Source: Haliotis asinina (lineage: Eukaryota > Mollusca > Gastropoda > Lepetellida > Haliotidae). From it: a stretch of DNA of 64,000 bases. The notes below the pieces were generated by a model that worked only from the letters and a program-made list of their open reading frames with translations, did not search any database and was not told the origin of the DNA. The translations under genes and the position numbers were made by a program. Below are positions 11,501-26,500 of the stretch, piece after piece (within the stretch, counting starts at the first letter, position 1; each line of letters opens with the position of its first letter). The stretch covers positions 31,164,501 to 31,228,500 of the forward strand of contig NC_090295.1 in NCBI RefSeq assembly GCF_037392515.1, written 5' to 3'.

Positions 11501-14500
11501 CTCAAAAACCGTTCAATATTTTTCTGCAAAACTTGGTAGATATATCAATCGGAACCAAAAGTGGTGCCTTTTCCTACTTTCAGTTTTTTGTGATTTATTA
11601 TTTTCTTGGTCTCCATGGAAACGTTCTGGACTTAGTCTCAAAAGTGAGAGAGGAGCAGAACTCAAAAACTTCTAAAAATCTGTCAGTAAAACTTGGTAGA
11701 TATGTGTGGCAGACCGCAGAGTGTTGCCTTTTGGTATTTACAGGTTTTTGTGATTTATCATTTTCTTGGTTTCCATGGAAACGTTTCAGACTTCAGACTT
11801 CAAAATGGAGGTATGGGCTTCGTTTCCGGAGCAGAACTCAAAAACCGTTCGATATTTTTCTGCAAAACTTGGTAGATATATCAATCAGAACCTATAGTGG
11901 TGCCTTTTGCTATGTACAGGATCTTGTGATTTATGATTTCTTAGTTTCCATGGAAACGTTTTGGACCTAGTCTGAAAAGTGAGAGGTGTGTTTCGTTTCC
12001 GGAGCAGAACTCAAAAACTGTTCTATTTTTCTACAAAATGTGAGAACCTGAAGTGGTGCCTTTTGCTGTTTACACGTTTTTGGGATTTATTATTTTCTCC
12101 GTTTCAGACTTAGTCTCAAAATGGAGGGATGGGCTTCGTTTCCAGAGCAGAACTCAAAAACCATTCAATATTTTTCTGCAATACTTGTTACATACATCAG
12201 TCAGAATCAAAGTGGTGTCTCTCGGTACTTGCTGGTTTTTGTGATATATTATTTTCTCTGTGTCAGTGGAAACTCTTGTTTACATTTGCTACTTGTGAGC
12301 TTGGTGGACAAATGTTTCAGTGTTATAATGCCTTTCTGTAAGACCCGGTCGGTCTGTGACGGATAGCAAATGGGAAATTTCTGTTTCAGATTTCTTAGCA
12401 AAGTCAAATGCAAAGGGTAAAGGCAAGGCCCCAAAGAAGGCTGTTGCACAGAGCAAACTGCCATTCTCCCCATCTAAGGTAAAGAATGAGAAGGATGACA
12501 GCTTTAGTGCAGGTGAGTCATTTATCAGTGTCATGCCTTGTTTTATCTGGATCTGGTTTGATGCAGGTAGACATACATTTGTGTCAAAACATGTCACTTT
12601 ATGAATATGGTGAATGATCAGGGCACCTGATAAGGGCTGTATCAGCTTATCTACAGATACAAAATATGCACGATATGGTTGGAAATAATTTAGAAACCAT
12701 AGTAGATACCCACACAGGAATGGTGTATAGTCTTAAAATTATTTACAGACGTGTTTATCTGAAAGATTATTATTTTATTTGTTGACCTGTTTACACAAGA
12801 GTAGCAATGTTGTGGTGCATATATGTGATGAAACACATAGCTGATGCGCCATTAAATTCCATCCAGTACACTAAATGTGCTAATGACCCATGAAGGTCTG
12901 TTGTAGAATAGCCCTTCAGCAACACATGCTTGCCATAAAAGGCAACTATGCTTGTCATATGAGGCGACTAACAGGATCCGGTGGTCAGACTTGCTGACTT
13001 GGTTGACACGTATCATCGCTTCTAATAGCATATTTCAATGCTCATGCTGTTGATCACTGGATTATCAGGTCCAGACTGGATTACTTACAGACTGCTGCCA
13101 TATAGCTGGAATATTGTTGAGTGCAGCGTAGAACTCCACTCACTTGCTTCGTCCTAACGGTTTTCAGTACTCCTGTATCGCCCAAAAAAGAGTACCTACT
13201 CACGATGTTGAAAATAACAGATATTCCCAAACTGCTTAGAGAGGGCATTTGGTTTTGAATCCTACATAAATGTTTTTTTCCATGGTATTAACATCATTCT
13301 AACTTCAGGCTTACTGACTTCTGTGGCTGTTAAAGAATGTGGCAAAGGTGGTAATATAGGCTTTGTCATTAAAGAAGGAGATATCTCTGTCTAAATATTG
13401 TGTATCTCTGTCTGTACACTGTTACCATAGTCGGTGCTCACGAATGGTGTTTCAGAGTAACAGGACATTGGGCCCTGTAAGTGTCAGATGTCTGTCTGAC
13501 CCACTGAAAATTCACAGTACCCACAGAATAAAATTAAACACACATTTCAAATTTAACATTTCTTTTAACTGGCATTGAAATTATTAACATTATATAATGA
13601 CAAACATTATAAACATAATTTTTTCGTATAAACAGTGAACAAGTGTCACAGGCCACAATTAGCAACTTCAGACAAAGTTATTGTGATATGTTCAGTCACT
13701 GGGGCCAGCTGGTTGGGGACTTCTGTCTGACCATTGGCAAAACTGCCAGATTTGTCAAAGGGTCAGACACTATTCTTGAACACTGCATAGTTACAGATCC
13801 TTCAACAAACTCTGATGCTAATGGCCATGCTCCACCCAAGTTCGCGGATGGTGATACGGAAAGGGACAACTCCTTTAGGCAGTTCCGTCGGCTCTGTGCC
13901 GATATAGCCGAGGAAAACAGCTACACCGGCAAGACTGCTCTCGTGTCCAACTATCTCAGGAAGGGGAACAGTGGCAGTAAGTTGATGAGGAACAAATTCT
14001 CTCCCTATGCAATTCCTGACAATGTTGTCAGTCCTGCAGTATGGCTGTTATATTGCAAGTCAAAACTTCTAGACATGGCCATGTTTAACACTGTGATAAA
14101 AATGATATGGTAGTAGTACTACCAGTGTCCAGTCAGTTTGACACTCACTCTAGGTGATGAGGTAGTCTGGTGGTTAAATCGTTGGTTCATCATGCCGAAG
14201 ACCCAGGTTCAATTCCCCACTTGGGTACATTGTGTAAAGCCCATTTCTAGTGTGCCTTGTCGTTACATTGATGGAATATTGCAAAATCATCATTGAACCA
14301 TAATCAATCAAGCAAGCAAGCAATCAGTCGATGTTGTGATGCTGTAATGTGATCGTCCTATTTCTTGTGTCCCACCATTTTCAACTCATTGTAATTCATT
14401 GTTACCATTATGGGGAATGGCAACGTATGACTGATATTTGTTATGTGGCATCAGTTTCACCTACCTCTACCAAAATGTCTGTTATTTCCAGCTGGCTACA

Positions 14501-17500
14501 AAGGCGATGTCTATCTGTTGATGAAGTTGTTGTTGCCAGGTGTTGTCAAGACTGTATATAATCTCAACAACAAACAGCTTGTCAAGTTATTCAGTCAGGT
14601 TGGTAACCATTTTTGGGAGGTGGGAAAGCTTCGAGGCAGCAGTGTTGATACTAGGACTGGGACAGGTAACGCCGACACTCCTGGGATGGATGGGTAATGA
14701 GATGGACCTGGGTACCCATCTCAGAACCCAGGCACGTTATGATCATGTGACTAATAGATTAAACAATGTTACATGTTATTCTTTCATGATAAAAAGGTTG
14801 TACTGTCTTTGAAACTTTAAACAGAATTCACAGTCACTTCTTTTTAATATGATATGTGGTTAAGATGATGAAAAAATTGAAAGATTATTCTCAAAGCTGA
14901 AATTGTCAGGAATTAACATAATGGGTATCTTGGTAGGGTAGGGTAATAGGGGTGCGGTACCCAGGTAAAATATTTGGACCCATCCCAACCCTAGTTGATA
15001 TATTGGTTGACTTATTAGATTTCAGTTCATTTGTTTGAATTCCAGCAACCCAGCATGAGTTACGTCCCATGGTAAATTTTAAGCACTTTCCAGCACAGTA
15101 TTTTCAGCAGAAATCCATCTCTTGTAGTTCAAAGATCAGGTTCAGCTTCATGATTAGTCATGGAAGTGACACACTTTGAAAAGTTTGTCATGTGAGTAGA
15201 AATTCAATGCTAAACATACTGAAGACATGTACATACAGTTACACCAGCTTATACCTTGTTGAGAAAGACAGTGTTAAATGCAACATTGATAAAACATGAA
15301 TTTTTTCTGCAGATATTTGGTACAAGTTTAAAAGCAATGGTAGAAGATCTGGACCAGGTATGTGTTTTAGCTTTTTAGTGTCGGCGTGTTAAGTTAAAGG
15401 TCACATGCAACATAAAACACAACTTTGCAGATTCTGATACCTTTCGGTATGCACTTACTGCAAAATATCATCAAAAATGCCAATTCAAACTATAAGGTTG
15501 AAAAAAATGCGATGTAAAAAGCCAGAGAAATCTGAGGTCAAACCATTCACTAATTTTCCTCCAGTGATTACAACAGCTATGCTGCAATGTGCCTATAATG
15601 CATGCACAGTTAATAGGTTAGCGGAGCTTGAAACAGTCTGCCTGCCCGGAGTATGAGGTCGTGAGCAGTAGTCGTATCTTGGTTGTGTACACAAACAAGT
15701 AAGTAATCTACTCTAATAATCTAATCTACATAAACAAAAACATGTTGATTCTAATAATCAGACCCTGTCACAGAGAAAACTTAATGTCTGGTTTATCAAC
15801 ACCTATATGTCTGCTTGCCTGTCTGCTGATGACAGTATGCCATGTGCAACTTCGATCATTGACCACATGCAATTTGAAAATAACACCTATCTGGCTTATA
15901 AGCCATATACAAAGAACCAGTTAAGTGTATTGGCAAATGAACCAGTGGCCATTGAGAAGACTTTGTTACATTTGAGTGCACACCCACCAGCTCTGACTGG
16001 GTTTTATATCACAGCTGCTCTCGAGGGAGATAAACCCAAGAACAAGATATTGCACTTTTGATTTGCGATTATATGCTTATAATTTTCTTTATTTGTTGTT
16101 TCTCAATCAGCAATGCATTTTATGTATTATGAATGAGTGATAACTGTGTTTCAATTATGTTTAATTTTTTGGTTGCATGTGACCTTTAAGGAATGAGTTA
16201 CAAGGTTCATGTTTCAAATTGTTCAGTGATGGACCAAAAGGGTAGAATATATGTGCTTGTTTCTACTGTGTTGAAACATTGCCAAATGAAAAGATTCAGA
16301 ATTGTTTATCCATAAAGTTGTAGCTGTTGATATTGTGACCTCATGGGTTATTTATAGTATGAGTGTAACTATATATGTTTGTAGTGTAGGTGGCAGTATA
16401 CACTGACGCCTGCTAATACCAGCACCTGTCTAGTCTGGCACATTGTCATAATGAGCATAAGAATTTGGTCCCATTTCTAACAGTATTATGATCATTAAAT
16501 CCATATTCTGCATTCTGACTTAACTTTTTGGTTCCAACAATCAAATTGAACTATTATTGGCACTGTCTAAACCAGCATGGGTATGATCAGCCCAATCAAG
16601 GTCCCATAATCCAGTACACACCTCTCTGCATGTTAGATAATCAGAGATAAAGAGAATGACAAGTGTAAATGGCAGCCATGTTGGAAATTGATCATCACTG
16701 TCTAATCCGGAACCCTGTCTAAACCGGCATTATATTTTAGTCCCATGGGTTGCCAGTTTAGACAGGTTTCAATGCATACACATAATGATATGTGTCTCCA
16801 CAGGGTGATGTAGCAGAGACTGTCAGGGTATTTTTTGAGACTAACAAAAATGTGGAACCCTTGAAGAAGAGTGTCCTGTCGTTACAAGAGGTGAGTGAAA
16901 GGGACTCGGTCGTGAAAAGAACGGGGTGCTGGTCGCCCTGTCACATCATGTGTCAATGTCTTCACATTGAGTTGCTTTACTAAACATGCCACAGCAGAAT
17001 GATCATGGGCCTCAATTTTTATTCTTGATGGTTATGTTTGTTGTGATTAGTTTTCTTCAGTGAAAGAACCCACTTTTAGTTTCTTCAGCTGAACAAATTT
17101 TAAGTTTAAATTGATGTTTATTAGCCTCTTATTGAAATATACGAAGTATACATTTTGGCTGCACCAACTGATAGTTTCATGAACCTGGAGACAGTAGGAA
17201 GTTAAACCCTGACTTACGAGTAAGGGTAATTCTGTGTAGAGTTTTGGGGAGATGATTCTTGACACAGTTATGGTGGTGGTGGGGTCATTATACCATGGAG
17301 ATGTGATATCTTGCATGGCGGGCAAGCTGGCTAAAGTGCCAGGCTAGTGATTCAGCGAGCATGAGCTGACAGGATTGAGCCCACCTGTGCTGTGACTGGG
17401 TATAAAAACCTTGGAGTCAACTTTGTGTGCAAACAACCCATAGTGTACTGTCCTATGCCTTAAAACACGGGCAAACAGTAGCGCAAACAGGTTTGTGCAA

Positions 17501-20500
17501 CAGAGAGAAAATGTCTTTTTGTATACGAGCAGAGTGAGCAAAGGTTGGCAACGTAGTTCACTCACTTCGGTTTGAAAAATATTGTTCATGTCAAAATAAA
17601 ATATCGCCACCATCAAAGGTACACACCCATTTCCTCTTTGGGTTTTACGTTTCCAATCCCATGTTTTATGATTACTCACATGAAATATATTGTATTCAAC
17701 ATTTTAAGCACCACTTGTGGTTTATCAGATCTCCATTCACCTCCATTCCCCCTTCAAACATCTGGTTCAATTACCTTCCCACTGATTGTACTGATATCTT
17801 CTGTTCGGGACATCATATCTGCAGTCTTCCATACAGTAACAAAGTACCAGCAACAGAACATCCTGTTCTTTGACACTCTGAGGTTCCTGATAGTTTCCTT
17901 CAGCAGGAAGGGTTGGCTGCATGCTTCACCAAGACACTGATTGAGATACGGGTCCTTATTACTGTAGAACTCGGATCTACATCGTTCACAGTGGCATGCA
18001 CACATGCAAGCGCGAACTCATTCACAGAATGTAGATTTGTCTACTAGACAGACACGCATGGAAGGAGCATACCCATGTTCACGTAAGGATCGACAGCTGG
18101 AGAGACGATTGCTGGAGCATTTGTGCAAGGGTCTGGAATCCCTACCTAGGGCTTTAATAAAATCGCCTCATAATGCCAGAAGATTCCAATTTCAAAGAGG
18201 ATAAGATAAGATCCTATCTACTCTACTTACTTCAAAGAAGGATAAGCAAATCATTTCCAAGCATCTGGCACCTATATCAGCGGGACTTACTCCTGTAAGG
18301 AGTCAAGTATCATGGTCGTCTTGCACCAGCAGCGAGGAATTCAACAAGATTATGTTATGATGTTTCATTGAACCCGGTTACTATAGTCAACGTGTGTCAA
18401 CATGAAGGAAGCTTGGAAATTGCTTCACAACATGTGTATAAGATGACGATGGTATTATCTTCATTTAAAGAACACCGCCACAACTACCAGGAGGACAGTA
18501 TATCTACATCAGTATTAAGCAGCGGAAGGTTTCCCTCGCTTCTACTCAGGCATCTGTACACATGACCACTCATGTATCTCCGGGACAAGCAGAACAGTGA
18601 AGTTACTGACAAGCCCAAGTGTTAGCAAAGGAATCACTGACTGCACAAGTTCTGACGTCACATCTGGAATCTGATTGGTCCACAAGAGACAATGCCCTGT
18701 AACAGTTCATGTGTCAGGAAATTATCTGCAGATGGAAACAACCCTTCCAACATGGAAATAACTCAGATAGCACAGATAGCAGTCTACAGCATCATTCGAT
18801 TATCTTCACAAGTCATAGAGGTCTTCTCCTGACAGCAGACTGAACATTGTTAATCTGGAAGCTTGCAGCAACAGCTATCACATGGATGACAGCTCACTCA
18901 CAATATACAGTGTTGGTGATCTGAAGACGAAGAATGACACATCTTCACGGCAAAGGCAGTAACCTTGGCTCTATGCAGATCGACTTGCTCATTATGTGAT
19001 GATAAATGGAGGCAGAAAGGCTTTACAGCTTTGAAAGCTTTACATGCTCAAGTGGCAGATTACCTATGTCGCCTATGACATACTCGAAGACTCAAAGTTT
19101 TCACATTATCGACTTACCTGGCAGCTCATAGCTGTCACCATGAAAACAGGGATCAAGCTGACAAAAGTGCCAGAATTAGTCGCCCTACTACGCTTATTGA
19201 AGTTGGAAGACCAACAACGAATGTGGTACAACACCTCACCAGTGACAAATATGAGCCACTAGATCAGACATCCTTTGAATGGCTAACACAGTTAATGCTG
19301 TTCCTGCTTGCCCTGGCAACTGCAGCTCGGATGTCAGAAATGCATGCTCTGGATTACAGTCAAATACGATTTCACTCTGGACATAGTGATATCATCCACT
19401 TAAGACTGAGATGTGATTTTGTTGCCCAAACTCAACTGCCTGGACAATTGGATAGATAATTCCACATCTTGGCATTATCTTTGTGCCCTGTCAGCATATT
19501 TCTGACAAACGAAAACATGAAGATGACAATTTCAGCACCGATTCATCCCCTTATCTGCTGAGACACCTACAGAAATATGACTGACCACAATCTCAGTATG
19601 GATGAGAGCCATTAAAGAAGGGGCCTACAAAAAAGCAGGATTTAACCTCAGCGAGCTTCAAATCTTCATGAAGTTAGGAACCGCTCATAATTTATCACTA
19701 GCGGGGACAATGAGGATTTTTATATTTTTTCTGTACAAATCTGGTAGCCCAAATACTTGGGACAAAACAAATAGCCCCCCACACACACATTCTATGTACA
19801 ATATATGTATTAGTAATGTAGAATATCTGTACAAAACAGCTGACCCCCCTATATTCTGTGGACAAAAATGAATGGAGCCCCCCCCCCAAATCCTCATCGC
19901 CACCCCCTGGTGATAAATTATGAACGGTCCCATAGAGCTTATGGGTCTACACTCGCTCTACATGGAAATTGCTTGCTTACAACTTCAATGTAGGGCTGCT
20001 TTTGGAAATTGGATACAGTGTTTGCCAAGCTCTACCTCAGAGACATAACCATGGAGGACGTCTCAAGCATTCATCAGTTTGGGCCACTTCTTGTAGCACA
20101 GATGCTGAGTTACACTCAATCCTTTTTATTATGAGTGATGATGACCTTGTCCTTGTAAAGGAGATGCTTGTACATGAAAAAGGGTATCAACTCTGTTGAG
20201 GACATCACGAAGAAAGAGTTGCTATTGATAACTATTTGGAGAAAGAAACTAGTATGTCTAAAATTTCCCTCTTTACCACGTGACTTGTACAAACCAAGAC
20301 ACTTTGCAGAGGCTAGCATGTATGTCAAAATGAAGATACTTGTACATGTAAATGGTCGTAACCTGCCTTGATAAGATTATTTTGGCATAAAGTTGCATTA
20401 GACCGAAGCAGAAGGTTAGCTGATCTATATATCCACAGAGACATGTCAGAAGTATCTTCGCACGTAGAGAAGTCTGGCTGGATGTGGTCCCTCTGATTAA

Positions 20501-23500
20501 TAGATGAATATAGGAAGAGCAGGGCCGGAAAAATTTCTGTGTTCCCGAAGAGGGCAAATACTGGTTTTACTTACGTGACAGCCAGCACCGTTTCCATCAG
20601 ATAAGCATGATAAGGAAAAATATGTAATATGTAGATTCTCGTGTCAGGCTTATAATCAGAGAAAGTAACAAGCATGGCCAGTCATGTGACCAATATTGGC
20701 AGGGAAGCAGGGAGCTGCTCTTGGATGATGATATGTCATTTTCAAAAGAGGGAACTTCAGGGCATTTCAAGTGTTCCAGTATCTTTGCATAGAGGGAGGA
20801 GATAAGCATAGTGAGCATGAGTCAGGATAAGTATAACATATAAATTTTACTCACCAAATTACATTTTGACATGGAAAATATTTTTCCAACCAAGGGAAGT
20901 TCGGTGTTCCCAACTTTTGCTCTCCTCACTCACATACAAGAAGACTGTTTATTTTCTCTCTCTTGCACAACCCTATTTGTGCTACAATTTGCCTATGCTG
21001 AAAATAACACCTAAATCCATTGGTATATGACTAGATGGTGGTCATATGAGTGCATGTAAACACCAAGTTGTGGGTACAGCAACATACAGTAAACTTAGAC
21101 AAAGTACTGTGACTTTGTGTCCCAGTCCACCCAGCTGTGAATGGGTACCTCAAGGATGAGAAAGCTGTAATAACCTAGTGGCAGCAAGAGTTGCTTACTT
21201 CCTGGGGAGTTGACATTGATAATATGATGTGCCATTGAGACTGACATCCAGTGGTTGAAGGAAAATATGTCCGTGCCTTGAGCATGCACATGTTGATTAT
21301 GTGTGCTATATACATGTGACATAAAAATAAATAAAAATTAATCTTGGACCGTTGAGGATGGCAGGAGTTGTTTGCACCTGCAGAAATTTTGTGTTGCAGG
21401 TGGATGGTCTCCTGATTTCTCTGGCCAAGCTCACCAAGGAGGACGAGCAACTCAGACTACTTACAAAAATTGCTAAAAGGTAATTGGAGGTGTACTGCAT
21501 CCAAGCCATGGAGATGTCAGGGCAGACATCTCAGTCCAAGTCTTGCTATGAATGAATGCAAAGATCAGAATCTGTTGTGAAACAGTATACCAAGCTATTA
21601 GTAGAAATGCAGTATCTTACCTTCATTTAAGTACAGTGTTTTTTTCATTTAAAGTGACATAGATTATGGTTATTTTAACCCATGTTATTAAACAATGAAA
21701 TGTTTGGTTCTTGTTGCTTATTTTCTGCATTATGGTCATATATCATATACCAAACAGGATTGACCCGAGGACTTTATACCATTTCACCAATAGTGTTTAA
21801 GTACGTGACTAGACTGATTGTGTCTTGTGACACTGTTGTTGTTGATCAGTGCAAATGTTCGTGCAAACTCACTGTAATCAAATCACCCATGAAGATCAGT
21901 GTTAGAATTGATCTTCAGTAACTTATTCTTGTTGTACGAGGCCGCTAACAAGATTGGGTGGTCAGGCTTGCTGACTTGGTTAACACATGTCATTGGGTAC
22001 AAATTGTGCAGATCAATGCTCATGTTGTTGATTACTGGATTGTCTGGTCCAGATTTGATTATTTACAAACTGCAGCCATATAGCTGGAATATTGTTGAGT
22101 GTGAAGGAAAAATAAAATCTGTCATTCAGTATTCAGATCTTATAATCTGCTGTCATACCTCTCTTCATTAGGAATCGGGAACATTGCCAAGGAGATTTGG
22201 TCAGGGAAAACTTTCAATCAGCTAGTCAGTGACAAGGCTAATAAATTATTGGTATGGATGAATGAAAGTTTCCGAATCCAGTGTATTTATCTCAAGAACA
22301 ATAAGTTCCTAAAGTAGATCTGGTCTTTACAAACATGCAGATCGTAAATGTCAAGATATTTTAAATGCATACATATTACTGTCTTAGACATATCTCATAA
22401 TTGTTTGAGAGATACACTCACAAGCATGTACAAACTGCCATGATGCACCTGAAACGCTGATGGGGTGACAAAAAGGTATTCATACGTGCACTTCTTCCAT
22501 TAAAATTGGATCATGTGATGGGCTTGTTTGTTTCAGATGTACTGGAAATGATTTGAAAATGGTGGTCCGTCTCATCAAACACGACCTTCGCATAAACTCA
22601 GGGGCAAAACATATGTAGGTTTGGACTTCAATATGTGATGTGTTTTGTCATGTATTGTCTTGATTGTGAAAAAAAAGTTAGCCATGCTAGTCATCAATAA
22701 GTTCTCAGTTTATTCTGTCATTGATAACTGTGAAAATAGCTCAATCCATACTTGTCTAAATTCACCGAATTCACTGAGCTTTAAGTTAAACATCAATATA
22801 AAACCTTTTCATTTTCATATGTGTAGTTGGTACATCATTATTTGCTATCCTGTATAAACAGCAACTTCTCATCTTTGATCTCAGATTAGATGGCCTTGAT
22901 CCAAATGCGTATGAAGCATTCCAGGCCTCTCGAAACCTGAAGGATGTTGTGGAGAGAGTTCAAGCTAACGCAGAGGAAAGCAAGCCAGGCATGAAGAAGA
23001 AGTTGAGTGTCCGAGCCTCACTCATGACTCCTGTACTTCCTATGCTGGTCAGTATCTTCTTCATCCCAAGTTTACTGGTCTCTGTACATGATACGTTGAG
23101 GAATATTGTGTTTATATTGTAATTTCTCTTTCTCTCCCCCCCCCCCACACACACACATCAAAAGAAAAACACACAAATTAAATGTAATAGTTTAAAATTT
23201 TAAAGCACTATATTGCAACACAACATATCAATCTTTAGATTCACTCAGGACACATTTTTCAGAAAGTTCATAAATATCACTTCACTTCACTTCACTTCAC
23301 TTCACTTCACTTCACTTCACTTCACTTCACTTCACTTCACTTCACTTCACTTAAAAACACAGATTGTGGGTGATGGCTCTTAATAATTCAGATGCCAGTT
23401 GTTGGGGGCAGTTGTCTGGGTATGTGGGGGCAGTTAGCATGATACCTTATTATCAACCTGTCATAAAACAGCTTTTAGTGGTTGAGGCTTCATTTTGTCA

Positions 23501-26500
23501 GTTTTCCACTGAAATGCCACCAAATCACTTGCACTTTATTTATTCACCAAGCACTGTCTGTCCAGGCTGAGGCTTGCAGGTCAGTGGAGCAGGCCATGAA
23601 GAAGTGTCCCAACGGATTCTACGCCGAGATCAAGTATGACGGAGAGAGGGTGCAGGTCCACAAGAGGGCCGACGAGTTCCGCTACTTTAGCCGCAGTCTG
23701 AAGCCTGTCCTGCCTCACAAGGTGATAATATGAACAATTGGATGGCTTTGTAGGATTTGTCAGAAAAGTTTGTCAGTAGGAGAAGTTTGACACCTGGAGA
23801 GTCGATGTATCAAGAGTAGTCCAGGGAATAAGAGTAAACCTAATTTCATAGGTTCATAGGAATCTGGGTATGGCGCTAGTCTGGGACACTGCAATTTGCT
23901 GTGCCTTGGACATGTCAGAAACCAGGGATGACAAGTTGGAAAACTTGGAGTTGCCCGATGGCAGAAAATGTCAGAGAGCTTAATCACTTCGTGCTTTTCT
24001 CTCACATAAAGGATATGTCTAGTTATAACTAGGTGGGTTAGTTTCTCTGATTCTCACTAGGTTTATTCACTTAATACTGTCTTGAACTTTAAATAAATAG
24101 TGAGAAAAGTTTATGCTGCTTTGTTTTTAAGAATATTGTGCCAATGAATTTTTATTTTTAACTGTTATCTGCTATCTTGCCTGAATGAAATATTGGCGTA
24201 ATAATTGATCACTTTCAGTGATTGATATAAGGGTAGCACTTTTTTTCAGGGCATTATCATTTGAGATCTTTCATTAACTGCCCAATGAAGGAGGGCAGTT
24301 GAATAACTTTCTGTTATTATAGCTAAAATGGATGGTATTTCTAATAAAATAAGAATACAAACAATGACATCGGTTTTGAAGCTTTTACTGCGGCCTGCCT
24401 TTAGAATACAGCACCACAAACTTTAAAGACACGTCATAATACTATTTTATGTAATTGCAAGTGATTTTGTTCAAAAGCACGTTCTTGAAACAATGCCCTA
24501 TGACGCTGGCATAGCAACAAGGTTGTCAAGCTCAGCAAGTGCGGATAAGCTCCGCTCACTGATGTTTCATCTCTACTAGCCATGTCATTACAGAAACCCA
24601 ACAATGTTGCGAGTTTCCAGAAGTAGTTCCCAGCGGATGCGCAATTTTTCGCAAGCACCAGTTTTAAATATTTTTTCTTTTTTGCCTAATATGCTCATAT
24701 TTCTTTGTATTAAGAGGTGCTGAGGTGTTATATTTTATGTATTTATGTATTTTGTATTTTTAAGTTTAGTAAGAATGACTTACATTGGTCACATTGCGCT
24801 ATGTTTTATTATTCGCAATTTTGGTCAATTAAAATAATCTAAATATATTCTATATTTCGGTTTCAAACGTAACTATTTGGATCAAAGGAATTATAACTGT
24901 AAACTAATATACATACATATCTTTGTCATTCAGTAATTTGCACCATTACAAGGAAATATTTATTTTTCAAAGCGGTAAGAATTCATTACACTGGATACGT
25001 CAGCAATTTTTGTGCTGGTTCGGTGTGCGTATTATATTTATTAGAATTATTCCAAGGGTTAGGGTAAGGGACCTTATCCAATATAGTAGGTAAATGCATG
25101 AGTACCAATTGTTTTCGTTTTCCATTTTTAGTATTTTGTTCACAAAGAAAAATTAGAGACCAAAAACGTCAAAAGTTAAATAAATGATGAAATGGTTTAT
25201 TGTCGAAATTTAGGGCTGATGGAAATCGGCCTCAAGCAGCTTTCACCTCTAGATCTACATATTTTCAATAATGATTCGAAGTCTAACTCACCCATCACCA
25301 AACATGCCCATGTCTCACTCATTCCTTAGGGCGATCCACATTATCCTTACTGTATTCCCTACAACACTTTTCTGTCACGAAAGCACACAATGATTTTTAT
25401 ACAAGCACGTCATTCATGCTTGCACTGTGAAATCAACGTCTGACGCCTGACGTCAACAACCATTTTCAGTTCGAAAAACATCAGCTCATTCAACACAGCA
25501 TGGCATCTTGTAGATTACGTAATAGGACGATCGTGCCAAATGACCATTTGGCAACCATCAGTAGATTGAAAGCACGAGGCACCAAGTCTACCCATAACCT
25601 TCATAATTGTCCGCAACCAATTCGACTCTTTCTGTTCATTTCTGTGACGTCACAGGAATGACTAGCTAAATTTGCACCTTGTGCAACAATGTGGGTGTAG
25701 CTCAGTCGGTTAGCTGTCGGGCTAACAATCCGAAGGTCACGGGTTCGCGTCCGACGGGTTCTCACAAACTGGTTGCCTGTCTCACTGACATGTGACCTAC
25801 AGCTGGGAACGTCCTCACGAGAAATTGTGGTGCTGAATTCTAAAGGTGCTCCTTTACTGCTAACAGCAAATGATGGAGGTTATTGACACACTTTCTACAA
25901 ATATGGAAACATCATAGAACAAAGCAGGTGGCATCAGTATTGAGAGTGATGACATTCACCCTTGCCCTTTGCCCATACTACCAGCTGCCTTTTTTTCCAA
26001 GTGCTGAATAAGGTTAGACTTCCAGTCAATGTTTTCATTGCTGTATGTTGTGATTTATGGTACAGTTGTTATGGCTGGCGCTGACACTAAAGTGAATAAT
26101 GGCACAGGTAGATGTGACGAATATGAGTCAGAAATATCGACAGTGATAAACTCAAGATCAGACAAGCTATAGGTGACAAACAGCTGAGCAACGTATGATG
26201 TTACCTAACAACAGGCTTAGTAATGGAACATCTTCAGCATAGCCCAATGAATTTGTTACCTCTCTTTGCTGACTTTTTGGCCATTCAGGTGTCTTAATTA
26301 TCTAACCAATTAAAGTTGGCTGCACAAACCATGCAGGGGCTGTCTGAAAGAGGGAGGAGTTCTTGTATATATTTTTAACAATTTTCGGACCTGTCAATTT
26401 GTCTGTATGATTTCCCCCAAATCTGAGTCGCACTGCGAACGAACCTGACACTGGCAAATTCGGTTGTAACAGCGACTTAGCTGATTGGGTACTGTGTCAT

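Larger units (their letters stand above)
5529..12389 (+). other. LIG3 intron 1
   Basis: A 6.9 kb intron with no separate gene seen. It holds a family A repeat (6042-6260), a roughly 190-bp tandem array (7180-7850), a partial family A piece (about 9045-9130) and the large satellite (9353-12330). Other stretches are AT-rich and without recognisable content. Confidence 0.7.

Noticed and set aside
11380..11970. 196-codon open frame on plus strand
   Set aside because: It lies wholly in the satellite; each unit gives similar words in different frames and there is no start, domain or splice context.
13619..13796. Extension of LIG3 exon 3 upstream
   Set aside because: The frame is open, but no resemblance to LIG3 was seen and a phase-correct acceptor exists at 13796. 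Left as an uncertainty, not annotated.
23278..23352. CRISPR-like array
   Set aside because: Simple pentanucleotide microsatellite; no spacers. CRISPR is not expected in animal DNA.
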